From Pseudomonadota bacterium (GTDB lineage: Bacteria; Myxococcota_A; Polyangia; Polyangiales; Polyangiaceae), in NCBI GenBank assembly GCA_023418705.1, contig JAEZYZ010000202.1, positions 1-64,000 on the forward strand: a stretch of 64,000 nt of DNA, in the 5' to 3' direction. The notes below the pieces were generated by a model. The model worked only from the letters and a program-made list of their open reading frames with translations, searched no databases and was not told the DNA's origin. The position numbers and the translations under genes were made by a program. Below, one piece after another: positions 1 to 8,099 of the stretch; within the stretch, counting starts at the first letter, position 1; each line of letters begins with the position of its first letter.

Positions 1-41
1 CGGGGGGGGCGGGGGGGGGGTACGCGGGGGGGGGGGGGGGG
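1..41. other. G homopolymer at window edge, likely assembly artefact
   Basis: Thirty-four of the first 41 bases are G, in three runs broken only by isolated C or TACGC. Coding sequence of an ABC ATPase begins immediately after, already in the middle of the protein. This is what a low-quality read end at a contig border looks like. The true upstream sequence, including most of the ATPase and probably a membrane-fusion gene, is missing. Confidence 0.7.
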
Positions 42-389
42 TGGCCCGCCGGCGCCGACCACGCTCCGTCCGAGCTCTCCGGCGGACAGCAGCAGCGGGT
101 GGCCATCGCGCGCGCGCTGGTGACGGATCCGTCGCTGCTCGTGGCCGACGAACCGACGGGCAACCTCGACAGCGCGCGCAAGGTCGAAATCATGGAGGTG
201 CTGCTGCGGTTGAACCAGGAGCGCGGCATCACCATCGCGATGGTCACCCACGAGCCGGACATGTCGGAGTTCGTCTCCCGGGTCGTCGTGTTCAGGGACG
301 GCAAGATCGTCGACCAGGGGACGCCGTCCGAGGTCGATCTCGTGCGCCCGATCTCGCGGCGCCCCTCCCCTGGAGCGAGCACCCCATGA
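42..389 (+). CDS. ABC transporter ATP-binding protein, MacB/LolD type (5' end missing)
   Basis: C-terminal part of an ABC ATPase. The frame opens in the signature region with LSGGQQQRVAIARAL, followed by Walker B LLVADEPTGNLDS and the H-loop histidine in MVTHEPD. The NLDSA and THE variants are typical of the MacB/LolD/FtsE clade that drives mechanotransmission transporters. The Walker A half is absent because the sequence turns into G homopolymer, not because of a visible frameshift. The stop TGA overlaps the ATG of the permease gene (ATGA), so the two are translationally coupled. With the next two genes it forms a tripartite efflux or secretion system. The substrate cannot be told. The first reliable codon is near 51. 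Confidence 0.85.
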   Translation, partial: WPAGADHAPSELSGGQQQRVAIARALVTDPSLLVADEPTGNLDSARKVEIMEVLLRLNQERGITIAMVTHEPDMSEFVSRVVVFRDGKIVDQGTPSEVDLVRPISRRPSPGASTP

Positions 390-1591
390 TGTTGAGCACG
401 CTCCTGATGGCGCTCCGGCAGATCCGGCGGAGCGCCATGCGCTCGTTTCTGACGATGCTCGGCATCATCATCGGCGTCGGCTCGGTGATCGCCTTGGTGA
501 CCATCGGTCAGGGCGCGAGCGCGCGGGTCGCCGCAGACATCGGCAAGCTGGGAGACCGGCTCTTGATCGTCATGCCCGGCGGCAGCCGCAGGTCCAGCGG
601 CTTCACGGCGGCCAAGGGTTTCGAGCTGGACGACGTCCGGGCGGTGCAGCGCGAAGTCTTGGGAGCGGAGCAGGTCGCTCCGACGGCGACCAAGCGCGCG
701 CTGGCCGTCTGGGGCAATCGCAACTGGGAGACGACGGCGACCGGAACGAGCGCCGAGTACCTGAAGGTGCGCGCGTACGAGCTCGCCGAGGGGCGCCCCA
801 TCACCCCCGCCGAGTACGCGGCCGGTCAACCCTTGTGCTTGATCGGCGCCACGGTGGCTCGGGAGGTCTTTGGTCGTACGGACCCGCTGGGGACGTGGCT
901 TCGCCTCGACAAGCTGAGCTGTGAAGTGGTCGGGGTGCTCGCAGCAAAAGGTCAGTCCGGGATGGGCCAGGATCAGGACGATCTGGTCCTGCTGCCGCTG
1001 CGCACGGTGCAGCGGCGCCTGCTCGGCACCAACGAGGTCCAGAGTCTGTACATCTCGGTGGCCAAGAACCGCAGCACGAGCCAGGTGAAGACGCAGATCG
1101 AGAGCCTGCTCCGCGAGCGGCGGCGCATCGGTCCGCGCGCGGAGGACGACTTCAGCGTGCGCGACATGCAAGAGATCGCTCAGACCATGAGCGCGGCCAC
1201 GGGCACGCTGACCGCGCTGCTCGGCGCGATCGCGGCGGTGAGCCTGCTCGTCGGCGGCATCGGCATCATGAACATCATGCTGGTGAACGTCACCGAGCGC
1301 ACCCGCGAGATAGGTATCCGCTTGGCCATTGGCGCGCTGGCGAACGAGGTCAAGCTGCAGTTTCTGGTGGAGGCGGTGGTGCTCTCCATGCTCGGCGGCG
1401 TGCTCGGCATCGGCTTCGGCCTGGCCGGCTCGTATGCGGCGACCAACGCGCTCAAGGTGCCGTTCGTGGTGGCCCCGGAGATCCCGGTGCTCGCCTTCGC
1501 CTTCTCCGCCCTTGTGGGCATCGTGTTTGGCTACTTGCCCGCGCGCAAGGCCGCGCGGCTCAACCCCATCGAGGCACTCCGGCATGAATAG
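386..1591 (+). CDS. MacB-like ABC transporter permease (FtsX-like)
   Basis: A 401-residue inner-membrane permease. TM1 lies at about residues 18-40 (FLTMLGIIIGVGSVIALVTI, the classic MacB_PCD start), followed by a large periplasmic domain at about 45-270. A FtsX domain with three more TM segments spans about 280-400 and includes GGIGIMNIMLVNVTERTREIG, the most conserved motif of the family. Length is normal for a stand-alone MacB permease without a fused ATPase. The start ATG at 386 overlaps the upstream ATPase stop, and a second ATG follows directly. The gene overlaps the TolC-like gene by 8 bases. Known relatives use ATP in the cytoplasm to drive periplasmic conformational change and export macrolides, peptides or siderophores. 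The substrate here is unknown. Confidence 0.92.
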   Translation: MMLSTLLMALRQIRRSAMRSFLTMLGIIIGVGSVIALVTIGQGASARVAADIGKLGDRLLIVMPGGSRRSSGFTAAKGFELDDVRAVQREVLGAEQVAPTATKRALAVWGNRNWETTATGTSAEYLKVRAYELAEGRPITPAEYAAGQPLCLIGATVAREVFGRTDPLGTWLRLDKLSCEVVGVLAAKGQSGMGQDQDDLVLLPLRTVQRRLLGTNEVQSLYISVAKNRSTSQVKTQIESLLRERRRIGPRAEDDFSVRDMQEIAQTMSAATGTLTALLGAIAAVSLLVGGIGIMNIMLVNVTERTREIGIRLAIGALANEVKLQFLVEAVVLSMLGGVLGIGFGLAGSYAATNALKVPFVVAPEIPVLAFAFSALVGIVFGYLPARKAARLNPIEALRHE

Positions 1592-3074
1592 AGGTTTCAG
1601 GCTCCTTGGGTGGCTGCTCGCCGCTTCGACAGCCCCGATCGCAGCGCGCGCCGAGATCCCAGCGATCGCCGAGCCCGGCGCTCGGACCATCGATGCGTCC
1701 ACCGCCGTGCGGCTCGCGCTTCAGAACAACCCCTCCCTGCGCGCCGCCGAGCTGGACCTCGAACGCTCGCGCCAGAATGTCGTCATCGAGGAAGGCCGCT
1801 ACCCGTTCGTCTACTCGGCCAACGCGGGCTACCGCCGCAGCGTCATCCCGAGGCTTGGCCCGGACGACAGCGTCAGCGCGAGCGTCTCTCGCTCCTACAC
1901 GGTCGGGACGGGGCTGCGCCGCACGTTCCCTTTCGGCACCACGGCCGAGGTGCGGCTGGAAGGGGAGCGGTTCGAGAGCGATCCCTTGGCGGGGACGTTT
2001 TCGGGGCGCGCGATCGGTGCCGGCTACGGAGTGACGGCGCGCGCGTCGATCACGCAGCCGCTCTTGCGGGGCTTCGGCACGACCGTCGGCGAGCTCGAGC
2101 TGCGCGCCGCGGAAGCCAATCAAGTGCTGAGCGAGCGCAGCACCGAGCGGGTCACGAGCGAGCTGGTGCGCGACGTGCTCATGGCCTATTGGGAGCTCTG
2201 GTACGCGAGCCAGAGCGTCGGGATCGAGGCCGCGGCGCGTGAGCTCGCGGTCCGGCAGGCGGACGAGGCGCGGCAAAAGGTGGCGCAAGGCGCCGCGGCG
2301 CCGGTCGACGTCCTGAGCTTCGAGACGCGCGTCGCCCAACTCGAGGAAGCGGTGCTCGCCGCGGAGACGCTGCGCCGCCAGCGATCGCTGGAGCTCGCGC
2401 AGCTGGTCGGCTCGCAAGCGACGGCCCTGGCCGCGACCGAACCGCCGCCAGCCATCGATGCGGCTCCCACCGAAGCCATGTTGGCGGCGGCGCTGCGGGC
2501 CGGCTCGATCGAGCTGGCGGAGCTCGAGGAGCAGGTGCGCGTGGCGCAGCTGCGCGCCGAGGTCGCGGGCGAGGCCACCCGCCCGCGCCTGGACGTCGAC
2601 GGCTTCGTCGAGAGCCAGGGCGTGAGCGACGAGATCCCCAACGCCGCCCGCCGGGCGGCGGGGGCGCAGTGGGTCACCGCATTCGCCGGGCTGACCTTCG
2701 AACTGCCCCTCAACGACTCCCGGTCCCGCGCCGAGCGCGAGGCGGCGCTGCTGAACGTCCGCATCGCTCAGCAGAACCTGCAGGCCGCCCGCAACCGCAT
2801 CGCCACCGTGGCGAGGTTGGCGATCGCGCAACGCGCTGCCGCCGAGCGTCAGCTCGAGCTGGCGCAGCAGACTCTCACCGCCGCCGAGCAGTCGCACGCC
2901 GCCGAGCGCGAGCGCTTCGAGCTCGGCACGGCCGTGCCCATTCAGGTGCAGCAGGCAGAGGACGAGCTGCGGCGGGCGCGCCTGCGCGTGGCGCGCGCCC
3001 GGGTCGACGCCGCGCAGGCCGAGGCCCAGGTGCTTCACCTGGCCGGCAGTCTCAGGACGCGCCACGGGGCTTGA
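1584..3074 (+). CDS. TolC-family outer membrane efflux protein
   Basis: A 496-residue protein with an N-terminal signal peptide (LLGWLLAASTAPIAARAE) and two outer-membrane-efflux repeats, each opening with the TolC pattern: ALQNNPSLRAAELDLERSR at about 45-63 and a second copy in the C-terminal half. Long amphipathic Ala/Glu/Arg helices (for example LARQAQ-like heptads near residues 390-470) fit the periplasmic alpha-barrel. The start is the ATG at 1584, within the last codons of the permease gene, so all three ABC/TolC genes are one transcript. It would be the outer-membrane exit duct for the transporter encoded upstream. A hairpin with the stop codon in its loop closes the gene. Confidence 0.9.
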   Translation: MNRGFRLLGWLLAASTAPIAARAEIPAIAEPGARTIDASTAVRLALQNNPSLRAAELDLERSRQNVVIEEGRYPFVYSANAGYRRSVIPRLGPDDSVSASVSRSYTVGTGLRRTFPFGTTAEVRLEGERFESDPLAGTFSGRAIGAGYGVTARASITQPLLRGFGTTVGELELRAAEANQVLSERSTERVTSELVRDVLMAYWELWYASQSVGIEAAARELAVRQADEARQKVAQGAAAPVDVLSFETRVAQLEEAVLAAETLRRQRSLELAQLVGSQATALAATEPPPAIDAAPTEAMLAAALRAGSIELAELEEQVRVAQLRAEVAGEATRPRLDVDGFVESQGVSDEIPNAARRAAGAQWVTAFAGLTFELPLNDSRSRAEREAALLNVRIAQQNLQAARNRIATVARLAIAQRAAAERQLELAQQTLTAAEQSHAAERERFELGTAVPIQVQQAEDELRRARLRVARARVDAAQAEAQVLHLAGSLRTRHGA

Positions 3075-3089
3075 TGCCCCTCGTGGCGC
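3059..3089 (+). terminator. Stem-loop on the TolC-like gene stop codon
   Basis: Arms GCGCCACG (3059-3066) and CGTGGCGC (3082-3089) are perfectly complementary. An inner GGGC/GCCC extends the stem with a two-base bulge, and the five-base loop TTGAT contains the TGA stop. No U-tract follows, so this is a structure-only (I-shaped) terminator candidate or an RNA stability element. Confidence 0.5.
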
Positions 3090-3116
3090 GCTCCTCGGGG
3101 ACCGTCGCGGCGGCGC

Positions 3117-3326
3117 TCAGCGCACCGACACGACCTCCGGCGTCCAGGCAGAGCCCGGCTTGTTGGCGCAAAAGCCGGCGCTTCGGTTGGTCGCGCCGGC
3201 AGGGATGCGAGCGTTCCAACCGACCGGTGGCGAGCTCACCACCTCAATCCGAACGGTCAGCCTGCCTTTCTCGGGCACCGGAGCGGGGCGGATCGGCGCC
3301 TCTGAACCCAAAGCGATGGAATCGAC
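3117..3326 (-). pseudogene. Possible C-terminal remnant of a lost protein
   Basis: The gap between the TolC-like gene and the next gene is 340 bases. On the minus strand an open frame of about 70 codons ends at 3117 with residues such as VVSSPPVGWNARIPAG and a final WTPEVVSVR. Codon third positions are mostly G or C, as in real genes here. No plausible start with a ribosome binding site is visible, and the frame would have to start inside the neighbouring gene. It may be the tail of a degraded gene, or chance. I do not recognise a family. Confidence 0.2.
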
Positions 3327-3414
3327 CCGAGGGCTCGACGATGAGCGCCTCGCCCACGCTCCTGCGCGGCCTGTGGTAGCTTCGGGCCGCCACAGAGCTC
3401 GTCCGGATCTCGTC

Positions 3415-4410
3415 ATGAGCCAACGCATTCTCGTCAGCGGCCCTCGGCTCGAGGACATTCAGGTGGTCGATGCGCCCGCGCCGAACGTCGGCTCCGGGCG
3501 GGTCCGCATCCACGTACGGGCCGCCGGTGTCGCGTTCGGGGACGTGTTTCGCCGCAAGCTCGCGCGGCGCCCGTTCACGCCGGGCTACGACGTCGTCGGC
3601 GACGTGGACGCCGTCGGCGCAGGGGTCGACGCGAGCTGGGTCGGAAAGAGGGTCGCGTGCTTCCTACCGAAGCCGGGCCACGGCGGCTACGCCGAGCACG
3701 TCTTGGCCGACGAACAGCACGTGTTTTCGGTGCCGGACGATCTGGATCCCGTGCGCGGCGTGTGTCTCGGCCTGAACTACATCACGGCCTATCAGCTCCT
3801 CACCCGCGTGACTCAGCCCAAGGCGGGACAGTCGATCCTCATCCACGGCGCAGCTGGCGGCGTCGGTTCGGCGGTGCTCGAGCTGGCCCGGTTGCGCGAC
3901 CTCGAGGCGTACGGCACCGCCTCCGCCAGCAAACACGACCTCGTGCGGCGCTACGGCGCCGTCCCCATCGACTACCGCGCCACGGACTTCGTCGCCGAAG
4001 TGCGACGTCTGCAGCCCGACGGCGTCGCGGCAGCGTACGATCCGATCGGTGGAGCACACCTGAAGCGCTCCCTCCGCTGTGTGCAAGCCGGCGGCACTCT
4101 GGTCGCGTTCGGCGCCTCGGGCGACCTCGACCACGGCTTGCCCGCGCTCCTCGTCGGCCAGCTCCGCTTCCTCGCGCTCAAGCTCCAGCCAAGCGACAGG
4201 CACGTGCGCATGTACAACATCACGCTGAGCAAAGGCGCCAAGCTCCCCGACTGCCGCCACGACTGGGCAGCGCTCATCGAGCTCCATCGTGCTGGCAAGC
4301 TCGATCCAGAGGTCGGCGCGGTGCTGCCTCTGGCCGAGGCAAGGAAGGCTCACGAGCTGCTCGAGCGACGCGCGGTCACGGGCAAGATCGTGTTGGTGCC
4401 GCAAGCTTGA
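3415..4410 (+). CDS. Zinc-independent medium-chain dehydrogenase/reductase (quinone oxidoreductase-like)
   Basis: A 331-residue NADPH-dependent MDR protein of the zeta-crystallin/quinone reductase type. An N-terminal GroES-like domain (about 1-120, with GYDVVGDVDAVGAGVD) is followed by a Rossmann fold with the motif HGAAGGVGSAVLELARL at about 142-158. The catalytic and structural zinc cysteines of alcohol dehydrogenases are absent. The family reduces quinones or enones with NADPH in the cytosol. The start is the ATG at 3415; the frame stays open upstream but that stretch has no family similarity. It stands alone, convergent with the next gene. CCGCA/TGCGG (4399-4415) forms a short hairpin holding the stop codon. 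Confidence 0.88.
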   Translation: MSQRILVSGPRLEDIQVVDAPAPNVGSGRVRIHVRAAGVAFGDVFRRKLARRPFTPGYDVVGDVDAVGAGVDASWVGKRVACFLPKPGHGGYAEHVLADEQHVFSVPDDLDPVRGVCLGLNYITAYQLLTRVTQPKAGQSILIHGAAGGVGSAVLELARLRDLEAYGTASASKHDLVRRYGAVPIDYRATDFVAEVRRLQPDGVAAAYDPIGGAHLKRSLRCVQAGGTLVAFGASGDLDHGLPALLVGQLRFLALKLQPSDRHVRMYNITLSKGAKLPDCRHDWAALIELHRAGKLDPEVGAVLPLAEARKAHELLERRAVTGKIVLVPQA

Positions 4411-4443
4411 TGCGGGCGCAGGCGGTCGTGGGGCCGCACAGGT

Positions 4444-5199
4444 TCAGATCAAATCGAGCCCGAGGCGCAAGGTGACCGTCGGGACGAAGCCATAGGTCTC
4501 GAAGGCATCGTCAATGACGTCCCTCGCCCTTGCGAGGCCCGAGGCGATCGTGGAGCTCTCGGGGATGCCGGAGGCGGTCACGGAGGTGCTCGAGGATATC
4601 GCGCCCATGGCCCCGGCACCGAGCGCCAGCACTGCCCGCTCGAAGAGCTGCCCTTGGTATCCGACCTCGACGAACCACATGTCGACGTCCGAGTCGACAT
4701 TCCCGCTGATACCGAGGCCGGTCAGCTCCGGGATCCTGGTCGAGCTCAGCGCGAGATTGCCGTCGAGGCTCGCCCGAGCGTACCCACCGTCGACGTACAA
4801 ACCGAAGCCGCGGATCGGCCGGATCCCGGCGCCGAGACGCCACACACTCCCGCTCACCTCGAGGCTATCGAGCACGGCGTCGATGACGGCGCTGTCGGTC
4901 CAGGCACCGGCGATACCGATCAATATATCAGTATAGGCCGACGGCATCGCTCCGTAGGTGCCCATCAGCCGCAGCCCAATGGGCGTCTCTAGCGTCGCCT
5001 GAGCACCGATGTCGACCGGAGCGCGCGTGGCGGCTTCCGCCGCCAGCATCCAGCGTTCGCGGGCGCTCGACTCAGCGCCTTCATCCCGGGTGTCCCGCCG
5101 GGTGTCGCCGCGCGGCGGCGGGCCCTCCGGCTGTCCAGCGGCCGCGCTGCTGAAGGCCAACACGGCCAGGGTCGAGGTCAAGTGAATGAAGCATCTCAT
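4444..5199 (-). CDS. Predicted outer-membrane beta-barrel protein
   Basis: A 251-residue secreted protein. The signal peptide covers about residues 1-22 (LTSTLAVLAFSSAAAG), followed by a short Gly/Pro/Arg-rich linker. Alternating hydrophobic strands follow (VWRLGAGIRPIRGFGLYVDGGYARA, MWFVEVGYQGQL), and the protein ends in TLRLGLDLI, a beta-signal-like hydrophobic last strand. The layout fits an 8-stranded OmpA/OmpW-like barrel. I chose the ATG at 5199 because it puts the signal peptide at the N-terminus; an ATG six codons earlier is possible. No specific family or function is recognised. Confidence 0.6.
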   Translation of the reverse strand: MRCFIHLTSTLAVLAFSSAAAGQPEGPPPRGDTRRDTRDEGAESSARERWMLAAEAATRAPVDIGAQATLETPIGLRLMGTYGAMPSAYTDILIGIAGAWTDSAVIDAVLDSLEVSGSVWRLGAGIRPIRGFGLYVDGGYARASLDGNLALSSTRIPELTGLGISGNVDSDVDMWFVEVGYQGQLFERAVLALGAGAMGAISSSTSVTASGIPESSTIASGLARARDVIDDAFETYGFVPTVTLRLGLDLI

Positions 5200-5244
5200 G
5201 GCGCCGGGTTCCAGCAAGCGCCGTGCCTGCGGCTCCAGCCGACG

Positions 5245-6024
5245 CTACGGCGGCGGCGCCACGTCCGCCGGAGCCGGCACGAAGTGCTGCCCGAGGGTCA
5301 CCCGCGACGCCGGATCACGGCAGTAGCCTTCGATCGCGGCGGCGAGCAGCGGCAGGTCGAAGCCGTACAGCCCCGTCATCACCATCAGATGAGCCCCGAT
5401 CCAGGCCTCGTTCGACAGGAGCTTGCCGACGGCGCGCTGTTGGTGAGAGGCCGGCGTCGCGATGACCGCCGCCGGGTCGTCCACCCAGAGCAACAGCACC
5501 GCGTTGTCATGCAGCTCCCCTTGCGCGACGCGAGCGATCCGATCCCAGGGCACCAGGGTGCTGAAGCGGCGGCCGCCAAAGGTGATCCCCTGCGGCTCGA
5601 AGCGCAGGTACTCCGCCGGAATGCGCCCGAACGCGACGCCCGCCAACAGCCCGGCACCGACCAGCACTAACGACCAGCCCATCGCCCGCATCAACCAGGG
5701 GAAGCCGCTGCCGAACACCGCGATCACCACCCCCAGCCCGCCCACGGCCGTGGCGAGCGCCAGGACGCGGCCCCGCGATGGCCGGATCGAGACCCCGCCC
5801 GCGATCGCCGCCCGCAGCGGGCGCAGCCGCGCATTGCGGAGCTTGCGCACGACCGTCGTCGCCGCCACCACCGTGCAGAGCCCGAAGAACGCACCCGCGA
5901 CGAGCGCTCGATCCGGGTCGCCGGACCACATCAGCGCGCTCACCGCCGTGAGCGGGGCGAAAAGGGCGAGCAGCAACCAGTCCCTGAAGCCGGGCCCCTT
6001 GGATCGGTGTGCGCGCGCTGGCAA
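5245..6024 (-). CDS. Membrane protein of unknown function, PH-like C-terminal region
   Basis: About 259 residues. Two hydrophobic segments near the N-terminus (WLLLALFAPLTAVSALMW and LVAGAFFGLCTVVAATTVV) and two more in the middle (VLALATAVGGLGVVIAVFG and WSLVLVGAGLLAGVAFG) give four predicted TM helices. The C-terminal part contains the strands FEPQGITFGGRRFSTLVPWDRIARVAQGE, a pattern seen in bacterial PH-like domains of YdbS/DUF2244-type membrane proteins, but I cannot assign a family. No ATG opens the frame. The TTG at 6024, with GGAG a few bases upstream, is the best start; a TTG at 6084 is an alternative. It is divergent from the Rpn nuclease gene. Confidence 0.6.
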   Translation of the reverse strand: MPARAHRSKGPGFRDWLLLALFAPLTAVSALMWSGDPDRALVAGAFFGLCTVVAATTVVRKLRNARLRPLRAAIAGGVSIRPSRGRVLALATAVGGLGVVIAVFGSGFPWLMRAMGWSLVLVGAGLLAGVAFGRIPAEYLRFEPQGITFGGRRFSTLVPWDRIARVAQGELHDNAVLLLWVDDPAAVIATPASHQQRAVGKLLSNEAWIGAHLMVMTGLYGFDLPLLAAAIEGYCRDPASRVTLGQHFVPAPADVAPPP

Positions 6025-6205
6025 GACGCTCCGAAGCCTCCTTGGCCTGCCCTCAGGATACCGCGCCGCTGCGCCGTTGGACAAGGCTCGCTCGGTAGAT
6101 GGCGTGCACCGCCTCGCAGGCGATTCGCCGCAACCCGCGCCGCCACTCCGCCGACAGGGACCAGGCGCGCCCGCGGCATTCCGCTCCGCGGACGTGCAGC
6201 CCCCA

Positions 6206-7207
6206 ATGCCCGGCTCTCCTCACGACAAGCTGTTCAGAGAGGCCCTCGGCGATCCGGTCAACGCGGCAGCCGAGCTGCGCAGCGTGTTGCCACCGGGGCT
6301 CTTGGCGCACGCAGAGCTCGGCTCGCTGATGCCCCTTCCCGGAAGCTTCGTCGACGAGGCGCTCGCGGGCTCGGAGAGCGACCTCTTGTACTCCCTCCGC
6401 TTCGCCGGGCGCGAGACCCTGCTGTACGTGCTCTTCGAGCACAAGAGCCAACCGGATCGCTGGAGCGGGCTCCAGCTCTTGCGCTACATGGTGCGCATCT
6501 GGGAGCGCTGCCTCACGTCCACGCCGGCTCCTCAGCACCTGCCGCCGATCGTGCCGATCTTGCTTCACCACAGCGAGAATGGGTTTCGGGGCTCGGCCCT
6601 CTTCGACGATTTGTTGGATCCCGTGGTGGGCGAGCTGCCCGAACTCCGAGCGTTCACGCCACGCTTTCAGTTTCTGCTCGACGACATCAGCCACGCCTCG
6701 GATGCCGAGCTCGGCGGGCGGGCCTTGAACGCCTTTGGCAACCTCGCGCTGATTTTCCTGCGCGATGCCCGCTCGCCCGGTCGGCTACTGGCCAGCTTCG
6801 AGAGCTTGGCAGGCTTGTTCGAGCAGCTGCTGTCGGCTCCCGACGGCAAGCGTGCGCTCTCGCTGCTTTTTCAGTATCTTTCCATGGCTAGCAGCCGGCT
6901 GGACCGTGACGCCTTGCGCCACGCTGTCCGCGGCACCATCCCTGCTGCAGAGGAGCTCATCATGACCTTGGCGGAACAGTGGCAAAAGGAAGGTTTCCAG
7001 AAGGGGCTTGAAACGGGGCTTGAAAAGGGACTCGAACAAGGACTCCAACAGCTGCGCAGCATTCTGCTCCAGCAACTCGAGACGAAGTTCGGACCGGTAC
7101 CCCTGGCCCAAACGGCCCGGCTCGATGCCGCCAACGAGGCGGCGCTCAGGCGCTTTGCTCAGCGCATCTTGATCGCCGGCTCGCTCGACGACGTGTTCGC
7201 CGATTGA
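6206..7207 (+). CDS. Rpn family PD-(D/E)XK nuclease / putative transposase
   Basis: A 333-residue protein of the Rpn/YhgA-like (transposase_31) family. It starts with the typical HDKLFREAL. The nuclease core shows ESDLLYSL...LYVLFEHKSQ at about 60-85, giving the D-x(n)-E-x-K active-site pattern. The helical core contains LQLLRYMVRIWE, and the C-terminal region has GLETGLEKGLEQGLQQ repeats, also characteristic. E. coli RpnA-E are DNA endonucleases that promote RecA-independent recombination. The copies are often mobile and numerous, but no transposon ends were seen around this one. The start is the ATG at 6206; the frame is open upstream without similarity. Confidence 0.85.
   Translation: MPGSPHDKLFREALGDPVNAAAELRSVLPPGLLAHAELGSLMPLPGSFVDEALAGSESDLLYSLRFAGRETLLYVLFEHKSQPDRWSGLQLLRYMVRIWERCLTSTPAPQHLPPIVPILLHHSENGFRGSALFDDLLDPVVGELPELRAFTPRFQFLLDDISHASDAELGGRALNAFGNLALIFLRDARSPGRLLASFESLAGLFEQLLSAPDGKRALSLLFQYLSMASSRLDRDALRHAVRGTIPAAEELIMTLAEQWQKEGFQKGLETGLEKGLEQGLQQLRSILLQQLETKFGPVPLAQTARLDAANEAALRRFAQRILIAGSLDDVFAD
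7004..7051 (+). repeat. 12-bp tandem repeat in the Rpn gene
   Basis: Four degenerate 12-base units (GGGCTTGAAACG, GGGCTTGAAAAG, GGACTCGAACAA, GGACTCCAACAG) encode GLET-GLEK-GLEQ-GLQQ. Unit-number change would keep the frame, so this is a likely length-variable linker. Confidence 0.8.
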
Positions 7208-7319
7208 GTCATGAGCGCGAGCACCCGCAAACACGTTTGATACCCGTCTGCTGTCGTTTCACCTCGGTGCGAGCTCCGAAATCATCCGCAGTGCTCGGCC
7301 TGGGTGTCCTCGTGCTCGA

Positions 7320-7868
7320 TCAGGGCACGGGATGCGCGCGCTGCTGCTTCGCCTCCAAAATCGCCTGGAGGTCGCCTCGATCCCGCACGACCTGACAGCG
7401 CGCGAGCAAGACCCAGGTCTCACCGGGACCGGCGGCGTTCGTGGGGACGAACACCATTTGGCGATCCTCGAGCACCACGGTGGTGTGCGCGCGTGGCCCC
7501 GAAGCACCGGTCATGAGTGAAATCGCCAGCTTCACCCGTCCGTCATCCAGGATTTCGGGCTGGAACGTCCAAGTGTGCCCGTCGCCAGGCGTCGAGCCCA
7601 AAATCGAGAAACGGCTTGGCTGCCCGATCTCGGCAAGCAGGTGCGGCGCGGAGCGCACACTGCCGTCCTTCCGCGCCGCGATGTCGGAAATGTCCGAGCC
7701 CCCAAGCGATCCAAGATCGCGGTCGTCGACGGCGACGACCGCCGCTTCGATGTACACGTGGGTGGGCTCGCCGACCGTATGAGTCGCTGGCTCGGCGGGA
7801 TCGGCGACGGAATGCCCGCAACTGACTCCGAGGAGCAGGCTGAGCAAGCCGACGCGAGACATCGTCAT
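7320..7868 (-). CDS. Lipoprotein with secretin-like domain
   Basis: A 182-residue lipoprotein. The signal ends in a lipobox LLGVSC at about residues 13-18. The mature part starts VYIEAAVVAVDDRD and continues with SAPHLLAEIGQPSRFSI, a beta region, PEILDDGRVKLAISL and TVVLEDRQMVFV. This order (SAPxLL...GQxAxF...P.I..DG.V.L) resembles the conserved C-terminal secretin homology of GspD/PilQ proteins, but without the N-domains and too short for a full gate. That assignment is inference from pattern. Start ATG at 7868, with another two codons later. CGTGC/GCACG (7311-7329) forms a small hairpin around the stop codon. Confidence 0.6.
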   Translation of the reverse strand: MTMSRVGLLSLLLGVSCGHSVADPAEPATHTVGEPTHVYIEAAVVAVDDRDLGSLGGSDISDIAARKDGSVRSAPHLLAEIGQPSRFSILGSTPGDGHTWTFQPEILDDGRVKLAISLMTGASGPRAHTTVVLEDRQMVFVPTNAAGPGETWVLLARCQVVRDRGDLQAILEAKQQRAHPVP

Positions 7869-7887
7869 CACCCTGAAATCAGAGCAT

Positions 7888-7916
7888 GAAAACCAGGCTG
7901 CGAGAAGAGGGTTTTC
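7888..7916 (-). promoter_or_regulatory. Inverted repeat upstream of the secretin-like lipoprotein gene
   Basis: GAAAACC (7888-7894) and GGTTTTC (7910-7916) are perfect 7-base arms separated by 15 bases, 20 bases upstream of the lipoprotein start in the 231-base divergent intergenic region. It may be an operator or a leader hairpin; nothing identifies a regulator. Confidence 0.3.
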
Positions 7917-8099
7917 GTGACGAGCGCTTCCGCCCCGAGAGAGCCGGCGATGTTCGTGCGCTGTCCCCAGCGGTCGACGCAAGCGCTCGCGCCGAGCGCT
8001 GCGGCCATCTCGACGACGTGAGCGCACGGCGCCGCCCTAAGAGCTCAGGTCCACCCGTCCGGTAGCCACGCGAAGCGCTCCCGCGCTACGCTCTTCGCC

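Noticed and set aside
6206..7207. Insertion sequence around the Rpn-type gene
   Set aside because: No terminal inverted repeats or target-site duplication could be found on either side.
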